NCBI GenBank assembly: GCA_007258455.2
Contig: VDFB02047230.1
Coordinates: 158,542,635 to 158,606,634, forward strand
Reading direction: 5' to 3'
DNA length: 64,000 nt
DNA from: Sequoia sempervirens
Lineage: Eukaryota > Streptophyta > Pinopsida > Cupressales > Cupressaceae
Within the stretch, counting starts at the first letter, position 1. Each line of letters opens with the position of its first letter. Shown piece by piece: positions 46,763-59,159 of the stretch. The translations under genes were made by a program, and so were the position numbers. Under the pieces are notes generated by a model. It was not told the origin of the DNA. It ran no database searches and saw nothing but the letters and a program-made list of their open reading frames with translations.

Positions 46763-47879
46763 CTTCTAGGTCTCCAAACACTTGTTTTCAGACATATCTT
46801 TTGAAGAAAGTTATTTCAACATAGGACCAACACATTTTTAGATACCCATTAGGCATAAATTCAACATATCTCATTTGTGGTTAGAGTTGTTTTGGACCAA
46901 GTTTCTCAAACCAGGTCTGCTACGCCAAACACAAGGCTAATTAGGCCACTTTTCCAAAGCACCTATATGAAATTCAAACACCAAAAATAAAATCTCTTCA
47001 CCAATGGTCCTCATAGGTCACATAGGGTCCCATTCCATTTATTTTATCATCCACCAACACTTACAATTTGTTGTCTTACAACTTCTCTACCCTGGCTAAG
47101 CCTAACACATGAGGATGTTAAGCTAGGGCTTGGACAAAAACCCAACAGACTCCATCCTCTACTCTAAAAGACAAATAAAAAATTGAAAGCAAACCAAAAA
47201 ACTCCATTCCACCGAGTTTGGCCAAAATTCAATGGTGGAATGGATTTTTATTTACATTCTTTGACTTCAAACCCTTGAAATGAGGGTTTACAGGTGGTTT
47301 GCAATAAAACAACTCAAAATCCCTTATTTATTTATGAAATTCAATGAAATAAAAACCAAAATGCAAGTGATTCAATGCTCCAACTAATCACATGAGTTTT
47401 AGACAATGAAACAACTGTATGGGGCTGTACAAGGCTTGTAAACTACAAAAAACACAAAGAAATTACATGAAACAAAGTAATTTCTCCTTGTTTTGTCCTC
47501 CAAAAGCTTCAACAACCTTTCCTCAATGTGTCTAATGCTATTTAAACATATTTAAACCAATTCCCAATGGTCTACAACTAAAGTTCAATTAGGTGACTGT
47601 TCATCCCCTTCACAATGCAAAATTGATAATGTTGTAAAGCAAATTTTACATATCTTAGCAACTTTTTACAAAACATAACTAAAGGACCCTGCATGACACC
47701 AAAACATTACAAATGGTCTTCAATTGGCCTTATTACATCAAATGAGTGACAAAACACACAAAACATCAACCTAGACACCTAAATGCATCAATTAAGCAAA
47801 AAGATCATGGTGCACCTGCACCATTTTAGGACAAGTTATTGAATTAAAAACTTAGTTCCCATAGAAATACGAATAGTCA
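46763..47879. other. no gene recognised
   Basis: A-rich sequence without a supportable ORF. It may be the 3' part of the copia element whose RT remnant follows, since that element reads leftward. Confidence 0.4.
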
Positions 47880-48300
47880 ATAGTTTGAAGTGGGCCATAT
47901 TAAAAGCCCAAACTCAACATACTTCCTCTAAATAATCCAACTATTCTTTTATCCCTATCTCATCTAATTTACATCCTAAGGGTGTACTTAGTGTCCCTTA
48001 AGTCCTTCATTTCAAACTATAATGAAATCTAAGATTTCAGTTCCTTAATCATTTCCTTATCATTACAAAATAACAACATATCATCAACATATAAAGTGAT
48101 AGTGATAAAATGATCACTAATAATAATTTTTTATAGTAAACATAATGGCTTGACTTACACTTGATAAATTCCAACCCTAAAACATATGAATCAAAAAATT
48201 TATACCATATTCTATGAGGCTAATTTAAACCAAAGAGGGATTTCTTAAACTAACAAACCAAGTTATCCATACCATTTTCAGTGTTCACTTTGATATGGAT
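47880..48300 (-). pseudogene. Ty1/copia reverse transcriptase (RVT_2) remnant
   Basis: Minus-strand translation in shifting frames gives the copia RT order: FKKSLFGLN (for KALYGLKQ), IWYKFFDSYVLGLEF, a YYKK-LL stretch, LSLSLYVDDMLLFCNDKEMIKELKS with the catalytic YVDD, and after a gap MKDLRDTKYTLRM and FNMAH-like text near 47890. Several stops and frameshifts make it dead. Integrase and gag were not found to the right, where a solo LTR intervenes at 48370. Confidence 0.75.
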
Positions 48301-48369
48301 AATGATAATATATAATTGTTGGTATGTGGCGATTGATCATACTATATTGTACACCCCGACATGTATCCT

Positions 48370-48752
48370 TGTTGGGGTCTGGGGGCGACAGCCCCCGAGA
48401 AAAATTTTCCTCCCACTTTTTCGCGTCATCACCGAAAAAGGGAAAAATCAACGAAAAAAAGAAAAATCAGATTTTGTAGAACCCAAAAATCTGGAAGCTT
48501 CTAAGCTTAATAAAAAGGGGTTCAGATGGGTGTTACATAATAATGAAAAACGTGATTATTTGCAAGATTGTAATAGGTTTTTGCACTGGATAATAAAATC
48601 ATTGGATGGCTGCGGTTTGGTGTATGTAGCCCAGATTGGGTGAACCACATTAAATTATCTATGTTACAATTTATTCTGTGTGTTTTTAGTTTCTCTGTTT
48701 ATTACTTAAATCTGCATTTAATTGTTAGATATCTGCCTTTCTAACCCTAACA
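48370..48752. mobile_element. solo LTR (383 bp) with internal hairpin
   Basis: Starts TGTTGGGG and ends CCCTAACA, so the ends form an imperfect inverted repeat, typical of LTRs. No internal region or partner LTR is seen nearby, so a solo LTR left by recombination is likely. A perfect hairpin GGGGGC-GACA-GCCCCC lies at 48381-48396. The 5-bp flanks (ATCCT and ATAAC) do not match, so the insertion is old or the ends are slightly off. The 120-codon ORF through it (48281-48643) is a chance product. Confidence 0.55.
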
Positions 48753-51700
48753 ATAACATGGTAGGAGGAAAGCTAAATTTATGGAATACCAAATTGATGA
48801 ACAAAATCAAGAGGAAAATATGATGAAGATGCAATATTCAAAGAATTAGAAAGGGTACCTTAGCACCAATATCTCAAATAATTTCCAAACTATATGAATT
48901 CTAAGTAAGAAATAAATAATGAAAGGTCTACACCAAATATATGTAGAACTCTCCATATTGACCAAACTAGTAAGCTCATGTGCACATTGTTGTTGTTCCA
49001 AATGTCTCTCATGATAAAAATTTAAACCTTAGACTTAGTAGTAGTACCCATAACAAGACCATTGGAAACACCATACACACTATATTGGTCTATTTGAGCA
49101 TTCAAATGAAAAATGCTTGTCAAGGGAATGCGATGACATTGATGAGACGGTAACATGTAAATAACTCACAAAAAATTAAAGCCAAATAATATAAAAGGGA
49201 TATAAGATTTGATATAAAATTAGAAAAATTAGCAAGTAATCATATCTATAACTAAATGAGCAAATGAAACCCTATAGGCAAAAATGAGGGTGGGTAAGGT
49301 GGGACAAAAACATGATCACACACTGAAGCACAAAACCTTAAAGAAGGTATAAAATGAAGTATAAATAAAGGGGATCCAAACCATAATGAGATTTGTGAAG
49401 TGAAATATGCCCTTAAAAATTAGTTATAAAAACTCTAATAAAAGAAATATAATTCCTAAGGCCAAAACCATAGGTTGTGTAGGAATGTTGAGTTCACCAA
49501 TTTATGTAAGAGAAAATAATTCCTCACACAAATATCTTAGAGAAAATAACTAAATGATAATAATACTATTAGGATTTAGACTTGAGATCAGAATAATAAT
49601 TGTAAATTAAATTTAAAAAATTTAAATAAATTAAGTATCATACTTAACTTGAATCTTGATGGTGAAACATGTTGAAAATGCCATAAATTAATTCACTGAA
49701 AATTAGGTCATTGAATAGATAAAAACCTCAAAATCTATAACTTAGTTGTTCTTTTTTATGCACTTGAGAAATTGATATTTACACTTGCAAAATAGATTTG
49801 ACATTCTAAATTGAACTTGGAATTGTGGAATTGAAGTGGTAGAGAATGGATGGTTGTAGTAGATTCTCCTCAACTAATTGTACCTATATATATGAAGTAG
49901 AGTGTTGTCTATAGACCTCATTTGATAACTTGTTTAATAAGGGTCATGTTCTCCTCAATCAAGCCCCTAGAGAAACCAATTCAACAACTTTGAAACAATG
50001 GTTTGAAAATACATCAAAAAGTATGCTTAAGATAATAATATAATTATGATGCTCTATGATTCTTTTATGATGTTCTTGTGTAAATAGTATTTTAATTATT
50101 TCTAGGCGATTTACAATTATAGATGAATAAATATTATCCTTAAAAATAACAACATATCACATAATCTACAAAAATGAATAGTAGGTTAGATCATGATAAC
50201 TAGTGAAAAGGATAAAAAATATTTAAATTTATTTTTTAAAAGTGTGAGGTTGAAATCCATGCACATGGAAGTGTCCTAGCTTAAATCCATATCTATAGAC
50301 CTAATCTAGGATAATGGTAAGAGATCTAAGAATAGAGAGTGGTTTTCAGAAATATGCGATGACAAAAATAAGATAGAATAAGATTATGAGTCAAGTTTTA
50401 CACAAAAATATATCATTTTGTAAATTTTTTATTACATAAAGAATACTCTAAATAAAATGAATTCATATTATATAAAAAAAATGAATACATGTAATTCTTA
50501 TCATTATAATAATAAATTAAAATTTAAAATTCATACTAAGTCTAACATTTCAAAATTAATCATATTCTTATAATATAGATTATCATTGATAATATTGACA
50601 TAATAATATACAAATATATTTATTTATTTTATTAGTATTTCATTTTTTTCACTCCACCCAATATTTTTTTATAATATATAAAAGAAACAAAAATTATCAC
50701 CAATTTTGGAGTGGATGTAGATAGTGTGAATGAAACTAAACTTAAAACTACCTAATGTTTGTTAGTATAATCTATTTTAAAATAAGAGCTAAACAAGGTT
50801 TCTTTGTGATACACTCTTAGAAGATTGATTAGATATCTATTAAGAAAACTATTAGAAAAAGAGAAATGAAAGAATAGATCTCTTGTTTGACCCATGATAT
50901 TGCTCTTATTTATTTATTAATGATTTAATTTTATTATTAATCATATCTCTCTTACACATTCTCACATATACAAATATTTGTGTCAAATTAATAAATTATA
51001 ATAGTTCTCTTAAGAGATATTTTTTTAATGAATTTAATTGTAAATTGATTTAGAATTTTTTCTAAGTAGATTTTTTTTATAAATTAAAAGTTAATTGTCA
51101 AAATGTTACTTTTAATTAAGAAATTTTATTACTTCAATAATACTTATTATCTTTTATGGTTTGAAGATTTTAAAAAGATTTTATCTCAAAACCTATAAAA
51201 TAAAATCAAACAAATTTAAATAATAATTCATTAATCAGTTGTCAAATGTGATGAGTACAAGTATAAATTATTAGATTTTCACAACAGATACTTATGTTTA
51301 AATTTTGAAAATGTGTTATATGTTTAAATGCGAAAATATTAAATGTTTAATTTAGTGAAACTATTGCATTTAATTTTGGTTGCAACTTATCTCAACAACA
51401 AAATTAAATACAAATCTTTGATAAATGAAATACCATTTACTGTTATATCTAAGAAATGAATAATTTTTAAAGAATATAAAAATTCGGTATAGCACATCTA
51501 CCCTCATATTCATACAGCTCAAATATTTGATTCAAGCACCAACCAAGAAGGAGGCTTCTCTCCTAGGGGTTTTGAAGATGAAATCCAATGAAACATTTAG
51601 AGAAAATCCAAGTCTTTCTAGTGAAAGTTGTCATTTAGGATAACTTTGGATCCCTCATTAGAGAAACGTCAAAGAAATTGACAATGGGGACAAATAATGA

Positions 51701-53399
51701 GGTGAAAGGTCATGCATTAGTTTTGGGTTTGTAGATAGTCTCATAATGAGGAATCAAAAACTTTTCATCAGAGGTGATTCTATGGTAAATATTAATACCA
51801 TCTATAGTCAAGGTTCCTCAAAACTGGAAGTTGCAGAACATTTTAAGATTGGTCTTGCCTCTTTTTGGATACTCTTCAATCTTTCTCTTATGGACATTAC
51901 TATAAAAAGTACATAAGATTACAATTTTTGACAAACCATGGGATTGATTCAAATGAAGAGGTATCTATTGATAGAAAATATTTAAGATGGGCGGAGCTAA
52001 AATAGTTGAGAATCAAAATCCCCCAAAGGTTCTGATCCTCATAATTGAAAATCTAGTCTTTGGTTTTATTTTCCAACATATCTATAGTCAACAATAAGAT
52101 TTCCAAAGCTTGTTTCTTTCAGATGGTAGAAGTAAGCATTTATAGTAGCTTGAAAAGTATTGGATTGAAGATAGCTGAGTTTAGTGGCCCTCAATTAGTT
52201 AGAGGCATTCCCTTGACATGGATGATGACTCATAATAGATGGTGTTATATTTTTGTCTATTACATATATATTCAAATTTAATTTTTTGTATGTGTAATTT
52301 TTGAGGGCTTCCTTGATTTTCAAATAAACCCAATCATCAAATGGAAGTTTAAAGATATGACATATTTACTATCTATAAATCAAAATCACACTTGAAATGT
52401 ATATTTTTCTACTTCCTCAATTTCTTTAACAAAAATATATAACATAATCATTCTATCTTCTTTATTAAGTATCTAATATAATTTAATAATAGTAACTAAT
52501 TCCAACAATCCTAAATTCCTTTTAATATTCTCGAAGAAGGAATGTGTCAAATCAAACGCTCTAGATTCCTCGAAGAAACTTGTAACTATAGTTATACGAT
52601 TGCGTTCAAATTTAATCTTAATAATGGTGGAATAAGTCCTTTGTTTAACGAAGAATAAATTCAGGTTTCCCACATATAAATCGCAAAGAATGGCATCTTT
52701 TGTTAGAACCTTGAAAAGGATTTCAAGAATATAGTAGTTAATGGAATCTTAATGCTTTACAAGAACGTTTCTTTTAAGTGTAGGGCCCACTTTTTTATAT
52801 ATGCATTCGAGAGTGGTACAAGAACGTTTCTTTTATAACCAATAACCATAGGCCCCCCTTTCTCCTACTCCCAATTACATGTCAACTTTGGTCTTGTCGT
52901 GTGTTTGTTGATTTGAACAACTTATGTAATAAGTGTTTTTTGGTTCAAGGACAATATGAGATTGGTTCAATGGTATCCTCCTTTGAATTCTATAGATAAA
53001 GGTATCAAACTTAATCAACTAGTATTTCTTAATAATTTATTTTTGGACCCTTAATATTGAGGAAGAGATTGTCGTCTTTATGAAGTTTAAATTATTTTCA
53101 TAGGATATAAGGGATATTATTATCTCTACATGTAAGTGTCAAAACAATGTTCTTTTGTGGTAGTGTGTTATTATCTATTTTTCAAGAAGTCAAAATAAAT
53201 GGAGTTTTGATTTGATGACATTCTAAATTATATAAAAGGATCATTTCTTTCTTCATTCATATCACATGAAAGGTAGTGGTGACGATTTGCTAAGGTTAGC
53301 TTATTGACTAACTAGCTAGATTATTACTCAAGGAAGTGATCCCTCCATTTGTTATATCTTCATGTGGGTATATACTAAGAGATGACTATTTCCAAGTAG
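48753..53399. other. AT-rich decayed repeats, few recognisable features
   Basis: Very AT-rich (notably 49500-51500) with no supportable gene. From about 51560 to 53400 the plus strand has faint LINE-like wording leading into the RT relic (for example FCGSVLL-type text near 53150), but no motif is good enough to call. A 5' part of the LINE probably lies here. Confidence 0.4.
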
Positions 53400-54682
53400 A
53401 TTTTTAGAGTCCTTTAATAGGGAATCCCTTGGAATCTTCATCAATCAAGGGCTCATTAAACTTGTTCCTAAGGGTAGAAATGAGACTTTTGTTTTAATAT
53501 GGAGACCAATTACATTGCTATTTATAATTCTTTCAATGGGTAGGCATTAAATCCTTGATAATTTGGTTATAGAATGGGAAAATATCAAATGTGTTAAATA
53601 GATGCTCTTATTGTCAAATTGGGTTTTGATAAATCTCATTCTTGCATCCATTGGCTTCATCATTGAAATGTTGAAGTGGATCAACTTTGGTCCCACTCTA
53701 GTTGTTCTTGTTCAATTATCCTTCTCCAAGACAAATGCTCATCTTGCTATTAATGACAATATTGCCTCTTCATTCCTATTGTACAAAGGTACATTTACTA
53801 GGATTATAATTTAATTTCCTTAATTTTATTTTAACTAATGCCTCAGGGTACCTCTTGTTACATTGGTGGTTGTCATTGCACCAAAAGATTGACCTGTTAA
53901 TGCCTGATACAACTGCCAGATTTATGTAAGATCCATAGGACGTGATTAAACCATGTCACAAACCCAAGCGTCGTGCTACACATGGAAGACCAAAGGACAC
54001 ACCATCTTGGAACAATCCTCCCTAGTGCAAGTGAGGGGTTTGAACTTGTGACCTTGACTCTGATACCAATTGTTACATTGGTGATTGTTGTTGCACCAAA
54101 ATATCAACCTATTAATGCCCGATACAATCGCCAAATTTATGTAAGATCCACATAAGGTGGTTAAACCATGTCACAAACCCAAGTGTCGCACTACACAACG
54201 AAGACTAAGGGACACACCATCTTGCAACACCTCTTACATAGGTCACACTCCCCAAATATATTCAAATGGACTAATATTCCTCAAGACTCTCATGTTCTCA
54301 ACTCTCATTTTGTGGATGACTACATGCTCTTCATAAAAAAATATTATTGAGGAAGTGGACAACAATCTTGAGATTTTTGAACCATTTTGTATTGTCTTGG
54401 GCTCACAATTGTGTATGATGAAGATTATTACTTCATGGTCCATAAGGGTGACTAGTGCCTACTTAGATCCTTTTCAATGATACTTGATCAAACATAGTGG
54501 AATATCAAGATAATTAGGCATCCCATTTGGGCTAGGATCTTTCTTTCTAGATTATGGAAATGATTCTTACAAAAAATAAAAAAGAAACTTGAATCTTAGG
54601 GAAAAAAATTTCTCTCCATAGTTGGGTAAATGCAAGTAGCTGACAAGATTCTTCTAGCTAGACATGTTCACTTTTATTTGTG
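53400..54682 (+). pseudogene. L1-type LINE reverse transcriptase relic, first part
   Basis: Plus-strand translation across frame breaks gives INQGLIKLVPKG, WRPITLL (about 53500), LDNLVIEWENI, KLGFDKSHSCIHW (for the LDFDKAYDR box), WINFGPTLVVLVQLSFSKTNAHLAINDN, then, beyond the TRIM at 53856-54229, SPNIFKWTNIP, LNSHFVDDYMLF (54306-54332; catalytic FVDD), and GWMQVADKILLARHVHF near 54620-54665. This is the order of plant L1 reverse transcriptases, which copy their RNA at a nicked target. Many stops. It is interrupted again at 54688 and resumes at 60204. Confidence 0.8.
53851..54234 (-). mobile_element. complete TRIM element (374 bp) with 5-bp target duplication
   Basis: Two 159-bp terminal repeats (53856-54014 and 54071-54229) begin TGTTACATTGGTG and end CTTG(G/C)AACA. 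Between them are 56 bases. On the minus strand, one base after the right repeat, comes TTGGTATCAGAGTCAAGG, an initiator-Met tRNA primer site, and before the left repeat a short purine tract (AGGGAGGAT). Flanks are CCTCT (53851-53855 and 54230-54234). All parts of a terminal-repeat retrotransposon in miniature are present; it has no coding capacity and must be moved by a Ty1/copia-type element. It sits within the LINE reverse transcriptase. Confidence 0.9.
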
Positions 54683-54687
54683 CTAGC
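54683..54687. repeat. target-site duplication CTAGC (left)
   Basis: Precedes the element at 54688 and matches 60204-60208. Confidence 0.85.
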
Positions 54688-55638
54688 TTTTAAAAGGAAC
54701 AAGACAACTGAGAGGGGGGTGAATCAGTTGTCACCAAATTCAAGCTAAAAACTCATAACACTTATCAACTTCACAACCACACAATTCTATTATTAAGTAT
54801 GAACATGCAATGCAAATAACAAAAAAGAAAATCAACACAATGAACACTGGATTTTACGTGGAAAACCCAATTAGGGAAAAACCACGGTGAGGATTAACTC
54901 ACAATATAAAGTGATTCCAAAAACCAAATATATAAGGTTCACTGCCAAGGGCTCACTACCCAAAATACAAAAGCTCACTGCCTACAAAAAGGATTACAAA
55001 ACAAAATTGGCTTCATAGCCAAAATGAACTGATAAGAGTGCACCTAACAAGTGGTGATATAGTTCTGGTGATGCTCAATAGACTGACTTAACACACTTAA
55101 TCATTTTTTCACTTCTTCACATTCGCAACCTCACAATCTCTCTCTCTCGCAATCTTCAAAATACCAACTGGCGGCTTCAAGCATTCACAAAATATTTCCA
55201 AACAATAAATCAAAATGTGTAGCACACTACATCATGTTAGCATAGACCTAAGATAGGTCACACATATATCTGCAACATAAAATTAATTCACCATAACACC
55301 AATTATCCATGAGGTCGGCCAAAGATAGTCTTTAATAGCAAAATGTAACCAACATAATAATGCCGATACACCATATGAGTGCTTGTGCACGAGAGATTCT
55401 GAACATACATGCTTCCAACGTTCATAAAATATTTCCCAAAACTGCAAGCAACAACTACCAACCACGAAGGATTGCATACCAAAATATCAGAGGATGTAAA
55501 CTATATATTAGTTTAGATACCAGACCAAAATACAAGATCAAACAATGACTTAGTCTTGCAGTCACAACTCGTATAACATGGTGACATCAATGACAACAAA
55601 AAATGTATAGTTAACCATTCTCCTTCATTCTTCCAACA
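54688..55638 (-). repeat. 3' LTR of the copia-type element
   Basis: 951 bases, about 90 shorter than the other copy, for example lacking an AAGACAAC duplication near its start and a segment around 59640-59750. TG has mutated to TT at its left end. Confidence 0.9.
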
Positions 55639-55652
55639 ATCTCCCCCTTTTT
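55639..55652 (-). promoter_or_regulatory. polypurine tract
   Basis: The minus strand reads AAAAAGGGGGAGAT directly before TGTTGGAAGA of the 3' LTR, a classic copia arrangement. Confidence 0.85.
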
Positions 55653-56212
55653 CATTGATGGCAACATGTGCCAAAATTTACAAAACAACATTCTTTCCCC
55701 CTATCACCTTTCTACTGTTCTTCACATGAATCTCTCCCCCTTTGACTCCAATGGCAAAGGGCGACCAAAAATAGGATGTAAACATATGTACATGGCAACA
55801 TTGTATATACAAAGGAATTCCAACTTCCCATTTCAAACATTCAAGTGAAAATAACACTCTTTACATGAAATATTTTCTTGTACCTATCTCTTATGATCGA
55901 AAGAATACTTTTCTAGGAAAGCACAACCGAATTCATCTTTACACTCATACCATCCAATAAAGACAATTGTGTGAAAGAGGATGTCTGGTTCAAAGATAAA
56001 CATTATTGTTCACAATCTTCTGCATCCGAGAGTATTCCAGAGAGATGATCCAATTGGACCTCAAAAATTTCTTTAACCAACTAGAAGGTTTTAACCAAGT
56101 CTTCTCTTTTCCTCTGAGCAATCAACAACTCCAATTGCAATTCTCCAACTCTTATTATCTATTTTCCATTCTTTTCTTTGAAGAAATCAAAACTCTTTCC
56201 AATACAATTTAT

Positions 56213-57582
56213 CTAAGATTCAATGGTCTCAATTCTGCTTATGAAATTTTCAATAGTTGTAGGCCACCAGAGACAATACCTGTAGATGTTAGATATTTCT
56301 TTGATGCATTCTCTTATCTCATTAATGCGTTTAGATAATTTTTTTTTGGATTTGGAACATCTTCTCTCAATCATAGCTTCAAACATGTGACCTTTAGGTC
56401 CTTCCAACAATGTTCTTTCTTCAATAACCTCTACCAGATCATCCGATAATGAGTCAGACACATCTAAAACTGAAATACCCCTATTGAGCAGATAGTCAAC
56501 CAATGCATTATCAATCTTAAGGTTTTCAATCAAAGAGCATGCACTCCAAATTTCAGCAACCTTCTTCATATCACCTCTATATAACATCATCCGTATATCT
56601 TTTGAATCAAAGGAGTCATATCTAGACAAAAGTTCTTCTTCATTCTTCTTTTCTTTCGAGATAGTGATAACATCTTTTGTGATAGTTTTTCTCCTTTTAG
56701 ATTCTGGAGGGGATTCGCGAATGACAACTTCCAATTCTTTCTTTCTAGAAGAGGAACCCTCTTCAAATTGACTAGGTACTAACATACCAGAGCACATATT
56801 CATCTTCAGAGATGCAAAATAGATTTTGCAAGCACTTGCATTTTCCTCCATCAATTCCAAATACCTATAGACTTGTTTTTTGACAGGAATTCCAGACTCC
56901 CACTCAACTTTCTCTCTTCCCGTTAGTGAGCTCATAAAGTAAAATATTAAATATACGAGCAAAGACCTAAACTGAAAAGGATAGCCCTCGACTAAAGAAA
57001 TTCTGACATTCTCAATTAGGGTTTCTAGTAAAAGGCTACACAGATCAAATTGCGTGTTTTCCTTAACCATCATGTGTGCAAGATATACAACAATAGCCGA
57101 AGTCGAACCCTCACAATTTATAAAGTATATTTTATAAGAGATGTTGTACGCAACATGCCTTACAACAAGATCAACAATAGTATTTATTAGTAGTGCTCGA
57201 GGGTCTTTGTCGATACTAGTAAGTTCCTCCACATCTCTGTATTTCATGGTTTTCTTCCTAGGGAGGTCCCAACACTACATAAATCAGTAATATCTTCGAT
57301 TGCCTCCTTCGTGATCAGATAGGGTTTGTCCAACATAATTCTGCCATTCTTGAATCAACTTAATAGGAACACGATAGATTCTTTGTCTATAAAGCAAGGA
57401 AATTCTCCCCATAAATCCATACCTAGGGTTTTTATTCTTTGCAATTCATTTGTCTTCAACCCTAGTTCCATTTCATTCATCTTCCTATGATAAAATTCTT
57501 CCAATTCAACCCCCTTCAACTTCAGTGAAATATCACCACATAATCCTCTATCCATCGTCATGCTTATCTTTCTTGAATTCAT
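56213..57582 (-). pseudogene. ORF2 of the copia-type element, unknown function
   Basis: A 75-codon piece (57582-57355) continues in frame after one TGA through a FKNGRIMLDKPYLITKEA-like stretch, then a one-base frameshift near 57250 leads into 344 open codons (57247-56213). The first half is a hydrophobic, helical domain with RALLINTIVDLVVRHVAYN, FINCEGSTSAIVVYLAHM, FDLCSLLLETL and FRSLLVYLIFYFM. A middle basic Ser/Lys/Arg stretch (SSSRKKELE, ESKRRKTI) looks like a nuclear-localisation patch. The C-terminal half is helical and charged, with WSACSLIENLKIDNALVDYLLNRG and KKKLSKRINEIRECIKEI. It lies where pol should be. The first half is reminiscent of helical plant transposon-associated domains, but I cannot assign it. 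The two disruptions mean this copy is dead. Confidence 0.65.
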
Positions 57583-58024
57583 TATTGTTCAATCTTCCTT
57601 TTTCCTTCTTCCCCTTTATAAATTGAGAAATAATTCCTAATTATCTATAATAATTCCTTCAAGTTATCTCATAATTGCTTCAAATCGCTTCAAGATCACT
57701 TCAAGATTGCTCCAAGTCTTCTTTCAAACTCTTAAAGTGCACAATTCATCAAAAAGACTTATGAATTTTACTTTATACACCATCGATTTTCCCTAATTTA
57801 CATTAAATGCAACAAACTTCAAAAAGATGAAAAAACCCTATTTCTTTGCACTAAGAAACCCTAAATTGATCTACAAAAGAAAATTCTTGCAAATTTTCTT
57901 CCGGTTTCTTTTGCATAACCTCTATCTACTCATTCTCTACAACATATCCTCATGCCAACATCTGACATACCATACATATAGGGGGTTTGTACAATTTTTT
58001 GTTAATGCTCCCCCTAAGGCCATG
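57583..58024. other. spacer between gag and ORF2
   Basis: Between the two ORFs of the copia-type element. On the minus strand this AT-rich stretch contains no ORF that I can support. It may be a leader for ORF2. Confidence 0.4.
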
Positions 58025-59089
58025 CTAGGTCCAATTCTCGAAGGAATTGTCTATATCGGACGAGGGTTCAAACACATTTTTCATCTTTGGCTCTTCTTCT
58101 TTCTTCCTCCATATCTTATTCATTTCTTGCTTCACCTCATCTTTGTCAATTTTCTTCACTGGTTCATTCTTCTTTGTCGGAGTAGACTGCTTTCCCTTCT
58201 TAGTTTTGAAAACTTTTGAGATATGTCCGAGTTTGTTGTAGTTATAGCAGACAACACTTTTTTGATTTGTCTGACCTCCATTAACCCTTGATTTGCATTG
58301 AGTTGCTTTGTGTCCAAACTTGTTGCATGTATAGCAATGACTATCAAAATATTGATTCATTCTGCCTCCATTAAACCTATTCATCATTACTTGACTAATC
58401 ATTCTCACTTGAGATATGCATTCAGTGGCTTTATGTCCAAATTTCTTGCATGAGAAACATTGTCCAAGGAAGGAACTAGGAAATTGATTCATTTTACTTT
58501 TGCACTTAGTTTCCCCATGACCAAATTTGTTACATGAAAAGTAGACACCATTGAAAGATGGATATCTTTGAGCATTTGGCTGTTTGATAGGCGGTTTTCT
58601 AGAAAATTTCCTTGAATTTATTTTTTGCTTCCCTTTGTCTTGAGTCTTTTGATTATCCTTTGAGCTTTCACCTGTTTCATTTCCCAAACCACCTTTGTCT
58701 TTACTTGGTTTCTGTCCTGCAATCAACTCATCAAACTTGTCAGAGATAGATTTGAAATTATTTTCACATAGTTTTGATTTCTCCAGTTCTACTTTCAAGT
58801 TCACCACCTCTTGTTAAAGTCTAGTGCATTCATCAGCCTTGCTCTATACCATTGTATTCAGACATTCTTCAACTCTCTTCTTTTCTTCCACTAGCACTTT
58901 CAATATGATGATCTCTTGTTTATGCGACTCACTCACTTCTCTATGCATTTCTTTGAATTTCTTCAATTGCTCTTTCAATTTTTGGACACATTCATTTTCC
59001 TCATCAAGATTTTATTTCAAATCTTTGTTTTCATTTTTAGCCTTATCAAGATCTTCAAGTGCATCCCAAAGTTCTTCTTTATCATCCAT
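58025..59089 (-). pseudogene. gag-like ORF: coiled coil plus zinc knuckles
   Basis: ATG at 59089 (MDDKEELWDALEDL) starts a Lys/Glu/Leu-rich coiled coil that is in frame with the open 260-codon stretch 58807-58025. Three stops lie between 59015 and 58815. The 260 codons continue the coil (VVNLKVELEKSK), then KDKGGLG, a basic linker, and four CCHC-type knuckles. The middle two are intact (CFSCKKFGHKATEC and CYTCNKFGHKATQC); the first has Tyr for the first Cys and the fourth has lost two ligands. A basic Lys-rich end follows. CCHC knuckles of retrotransposon Gag bind RNA. The usual capsid (UBN2-type) domain upstream of the coil is missing, so this is only the C-terminal half of a copia gag. Confidence 0.8.
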
Positions 59090-59140
59090 TTGTTCAACCT
59101 TTAGGATCTTCCTTAGGTGGTTAAGCTCTTTACCAAGGAA

Positions 59141-59158
59141 CCAAAGCTATGATACTAA
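59141..59158 (-). promoter_or_regulatory. primer-binding site for initiator Met tRNA (degenerate)
   Basis: The minus strand reads TAGTATCATAGCTTTGG one base after the LTR, close to TGGTATCAGAGC, the usual Ty1/copia primer site. Confidence 0.75.
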
Positions 59159-59159
59159 T

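Noticed and set aside
46619..46804. 61-codon ORF spanning the second gap
   Set aside because: Half of it is N; artefact.
48281..48643. 120-codon ORF with a hydrophobic start
   Set aside because: It crosses the boundary of a solo LTR and antisense copia RT text, so it is a chance reading.
56006..56338. Plus-strand 110-codon ORF
   Set aside because: Antisense to the end of ORF2 in the copia-type element; no independent support.
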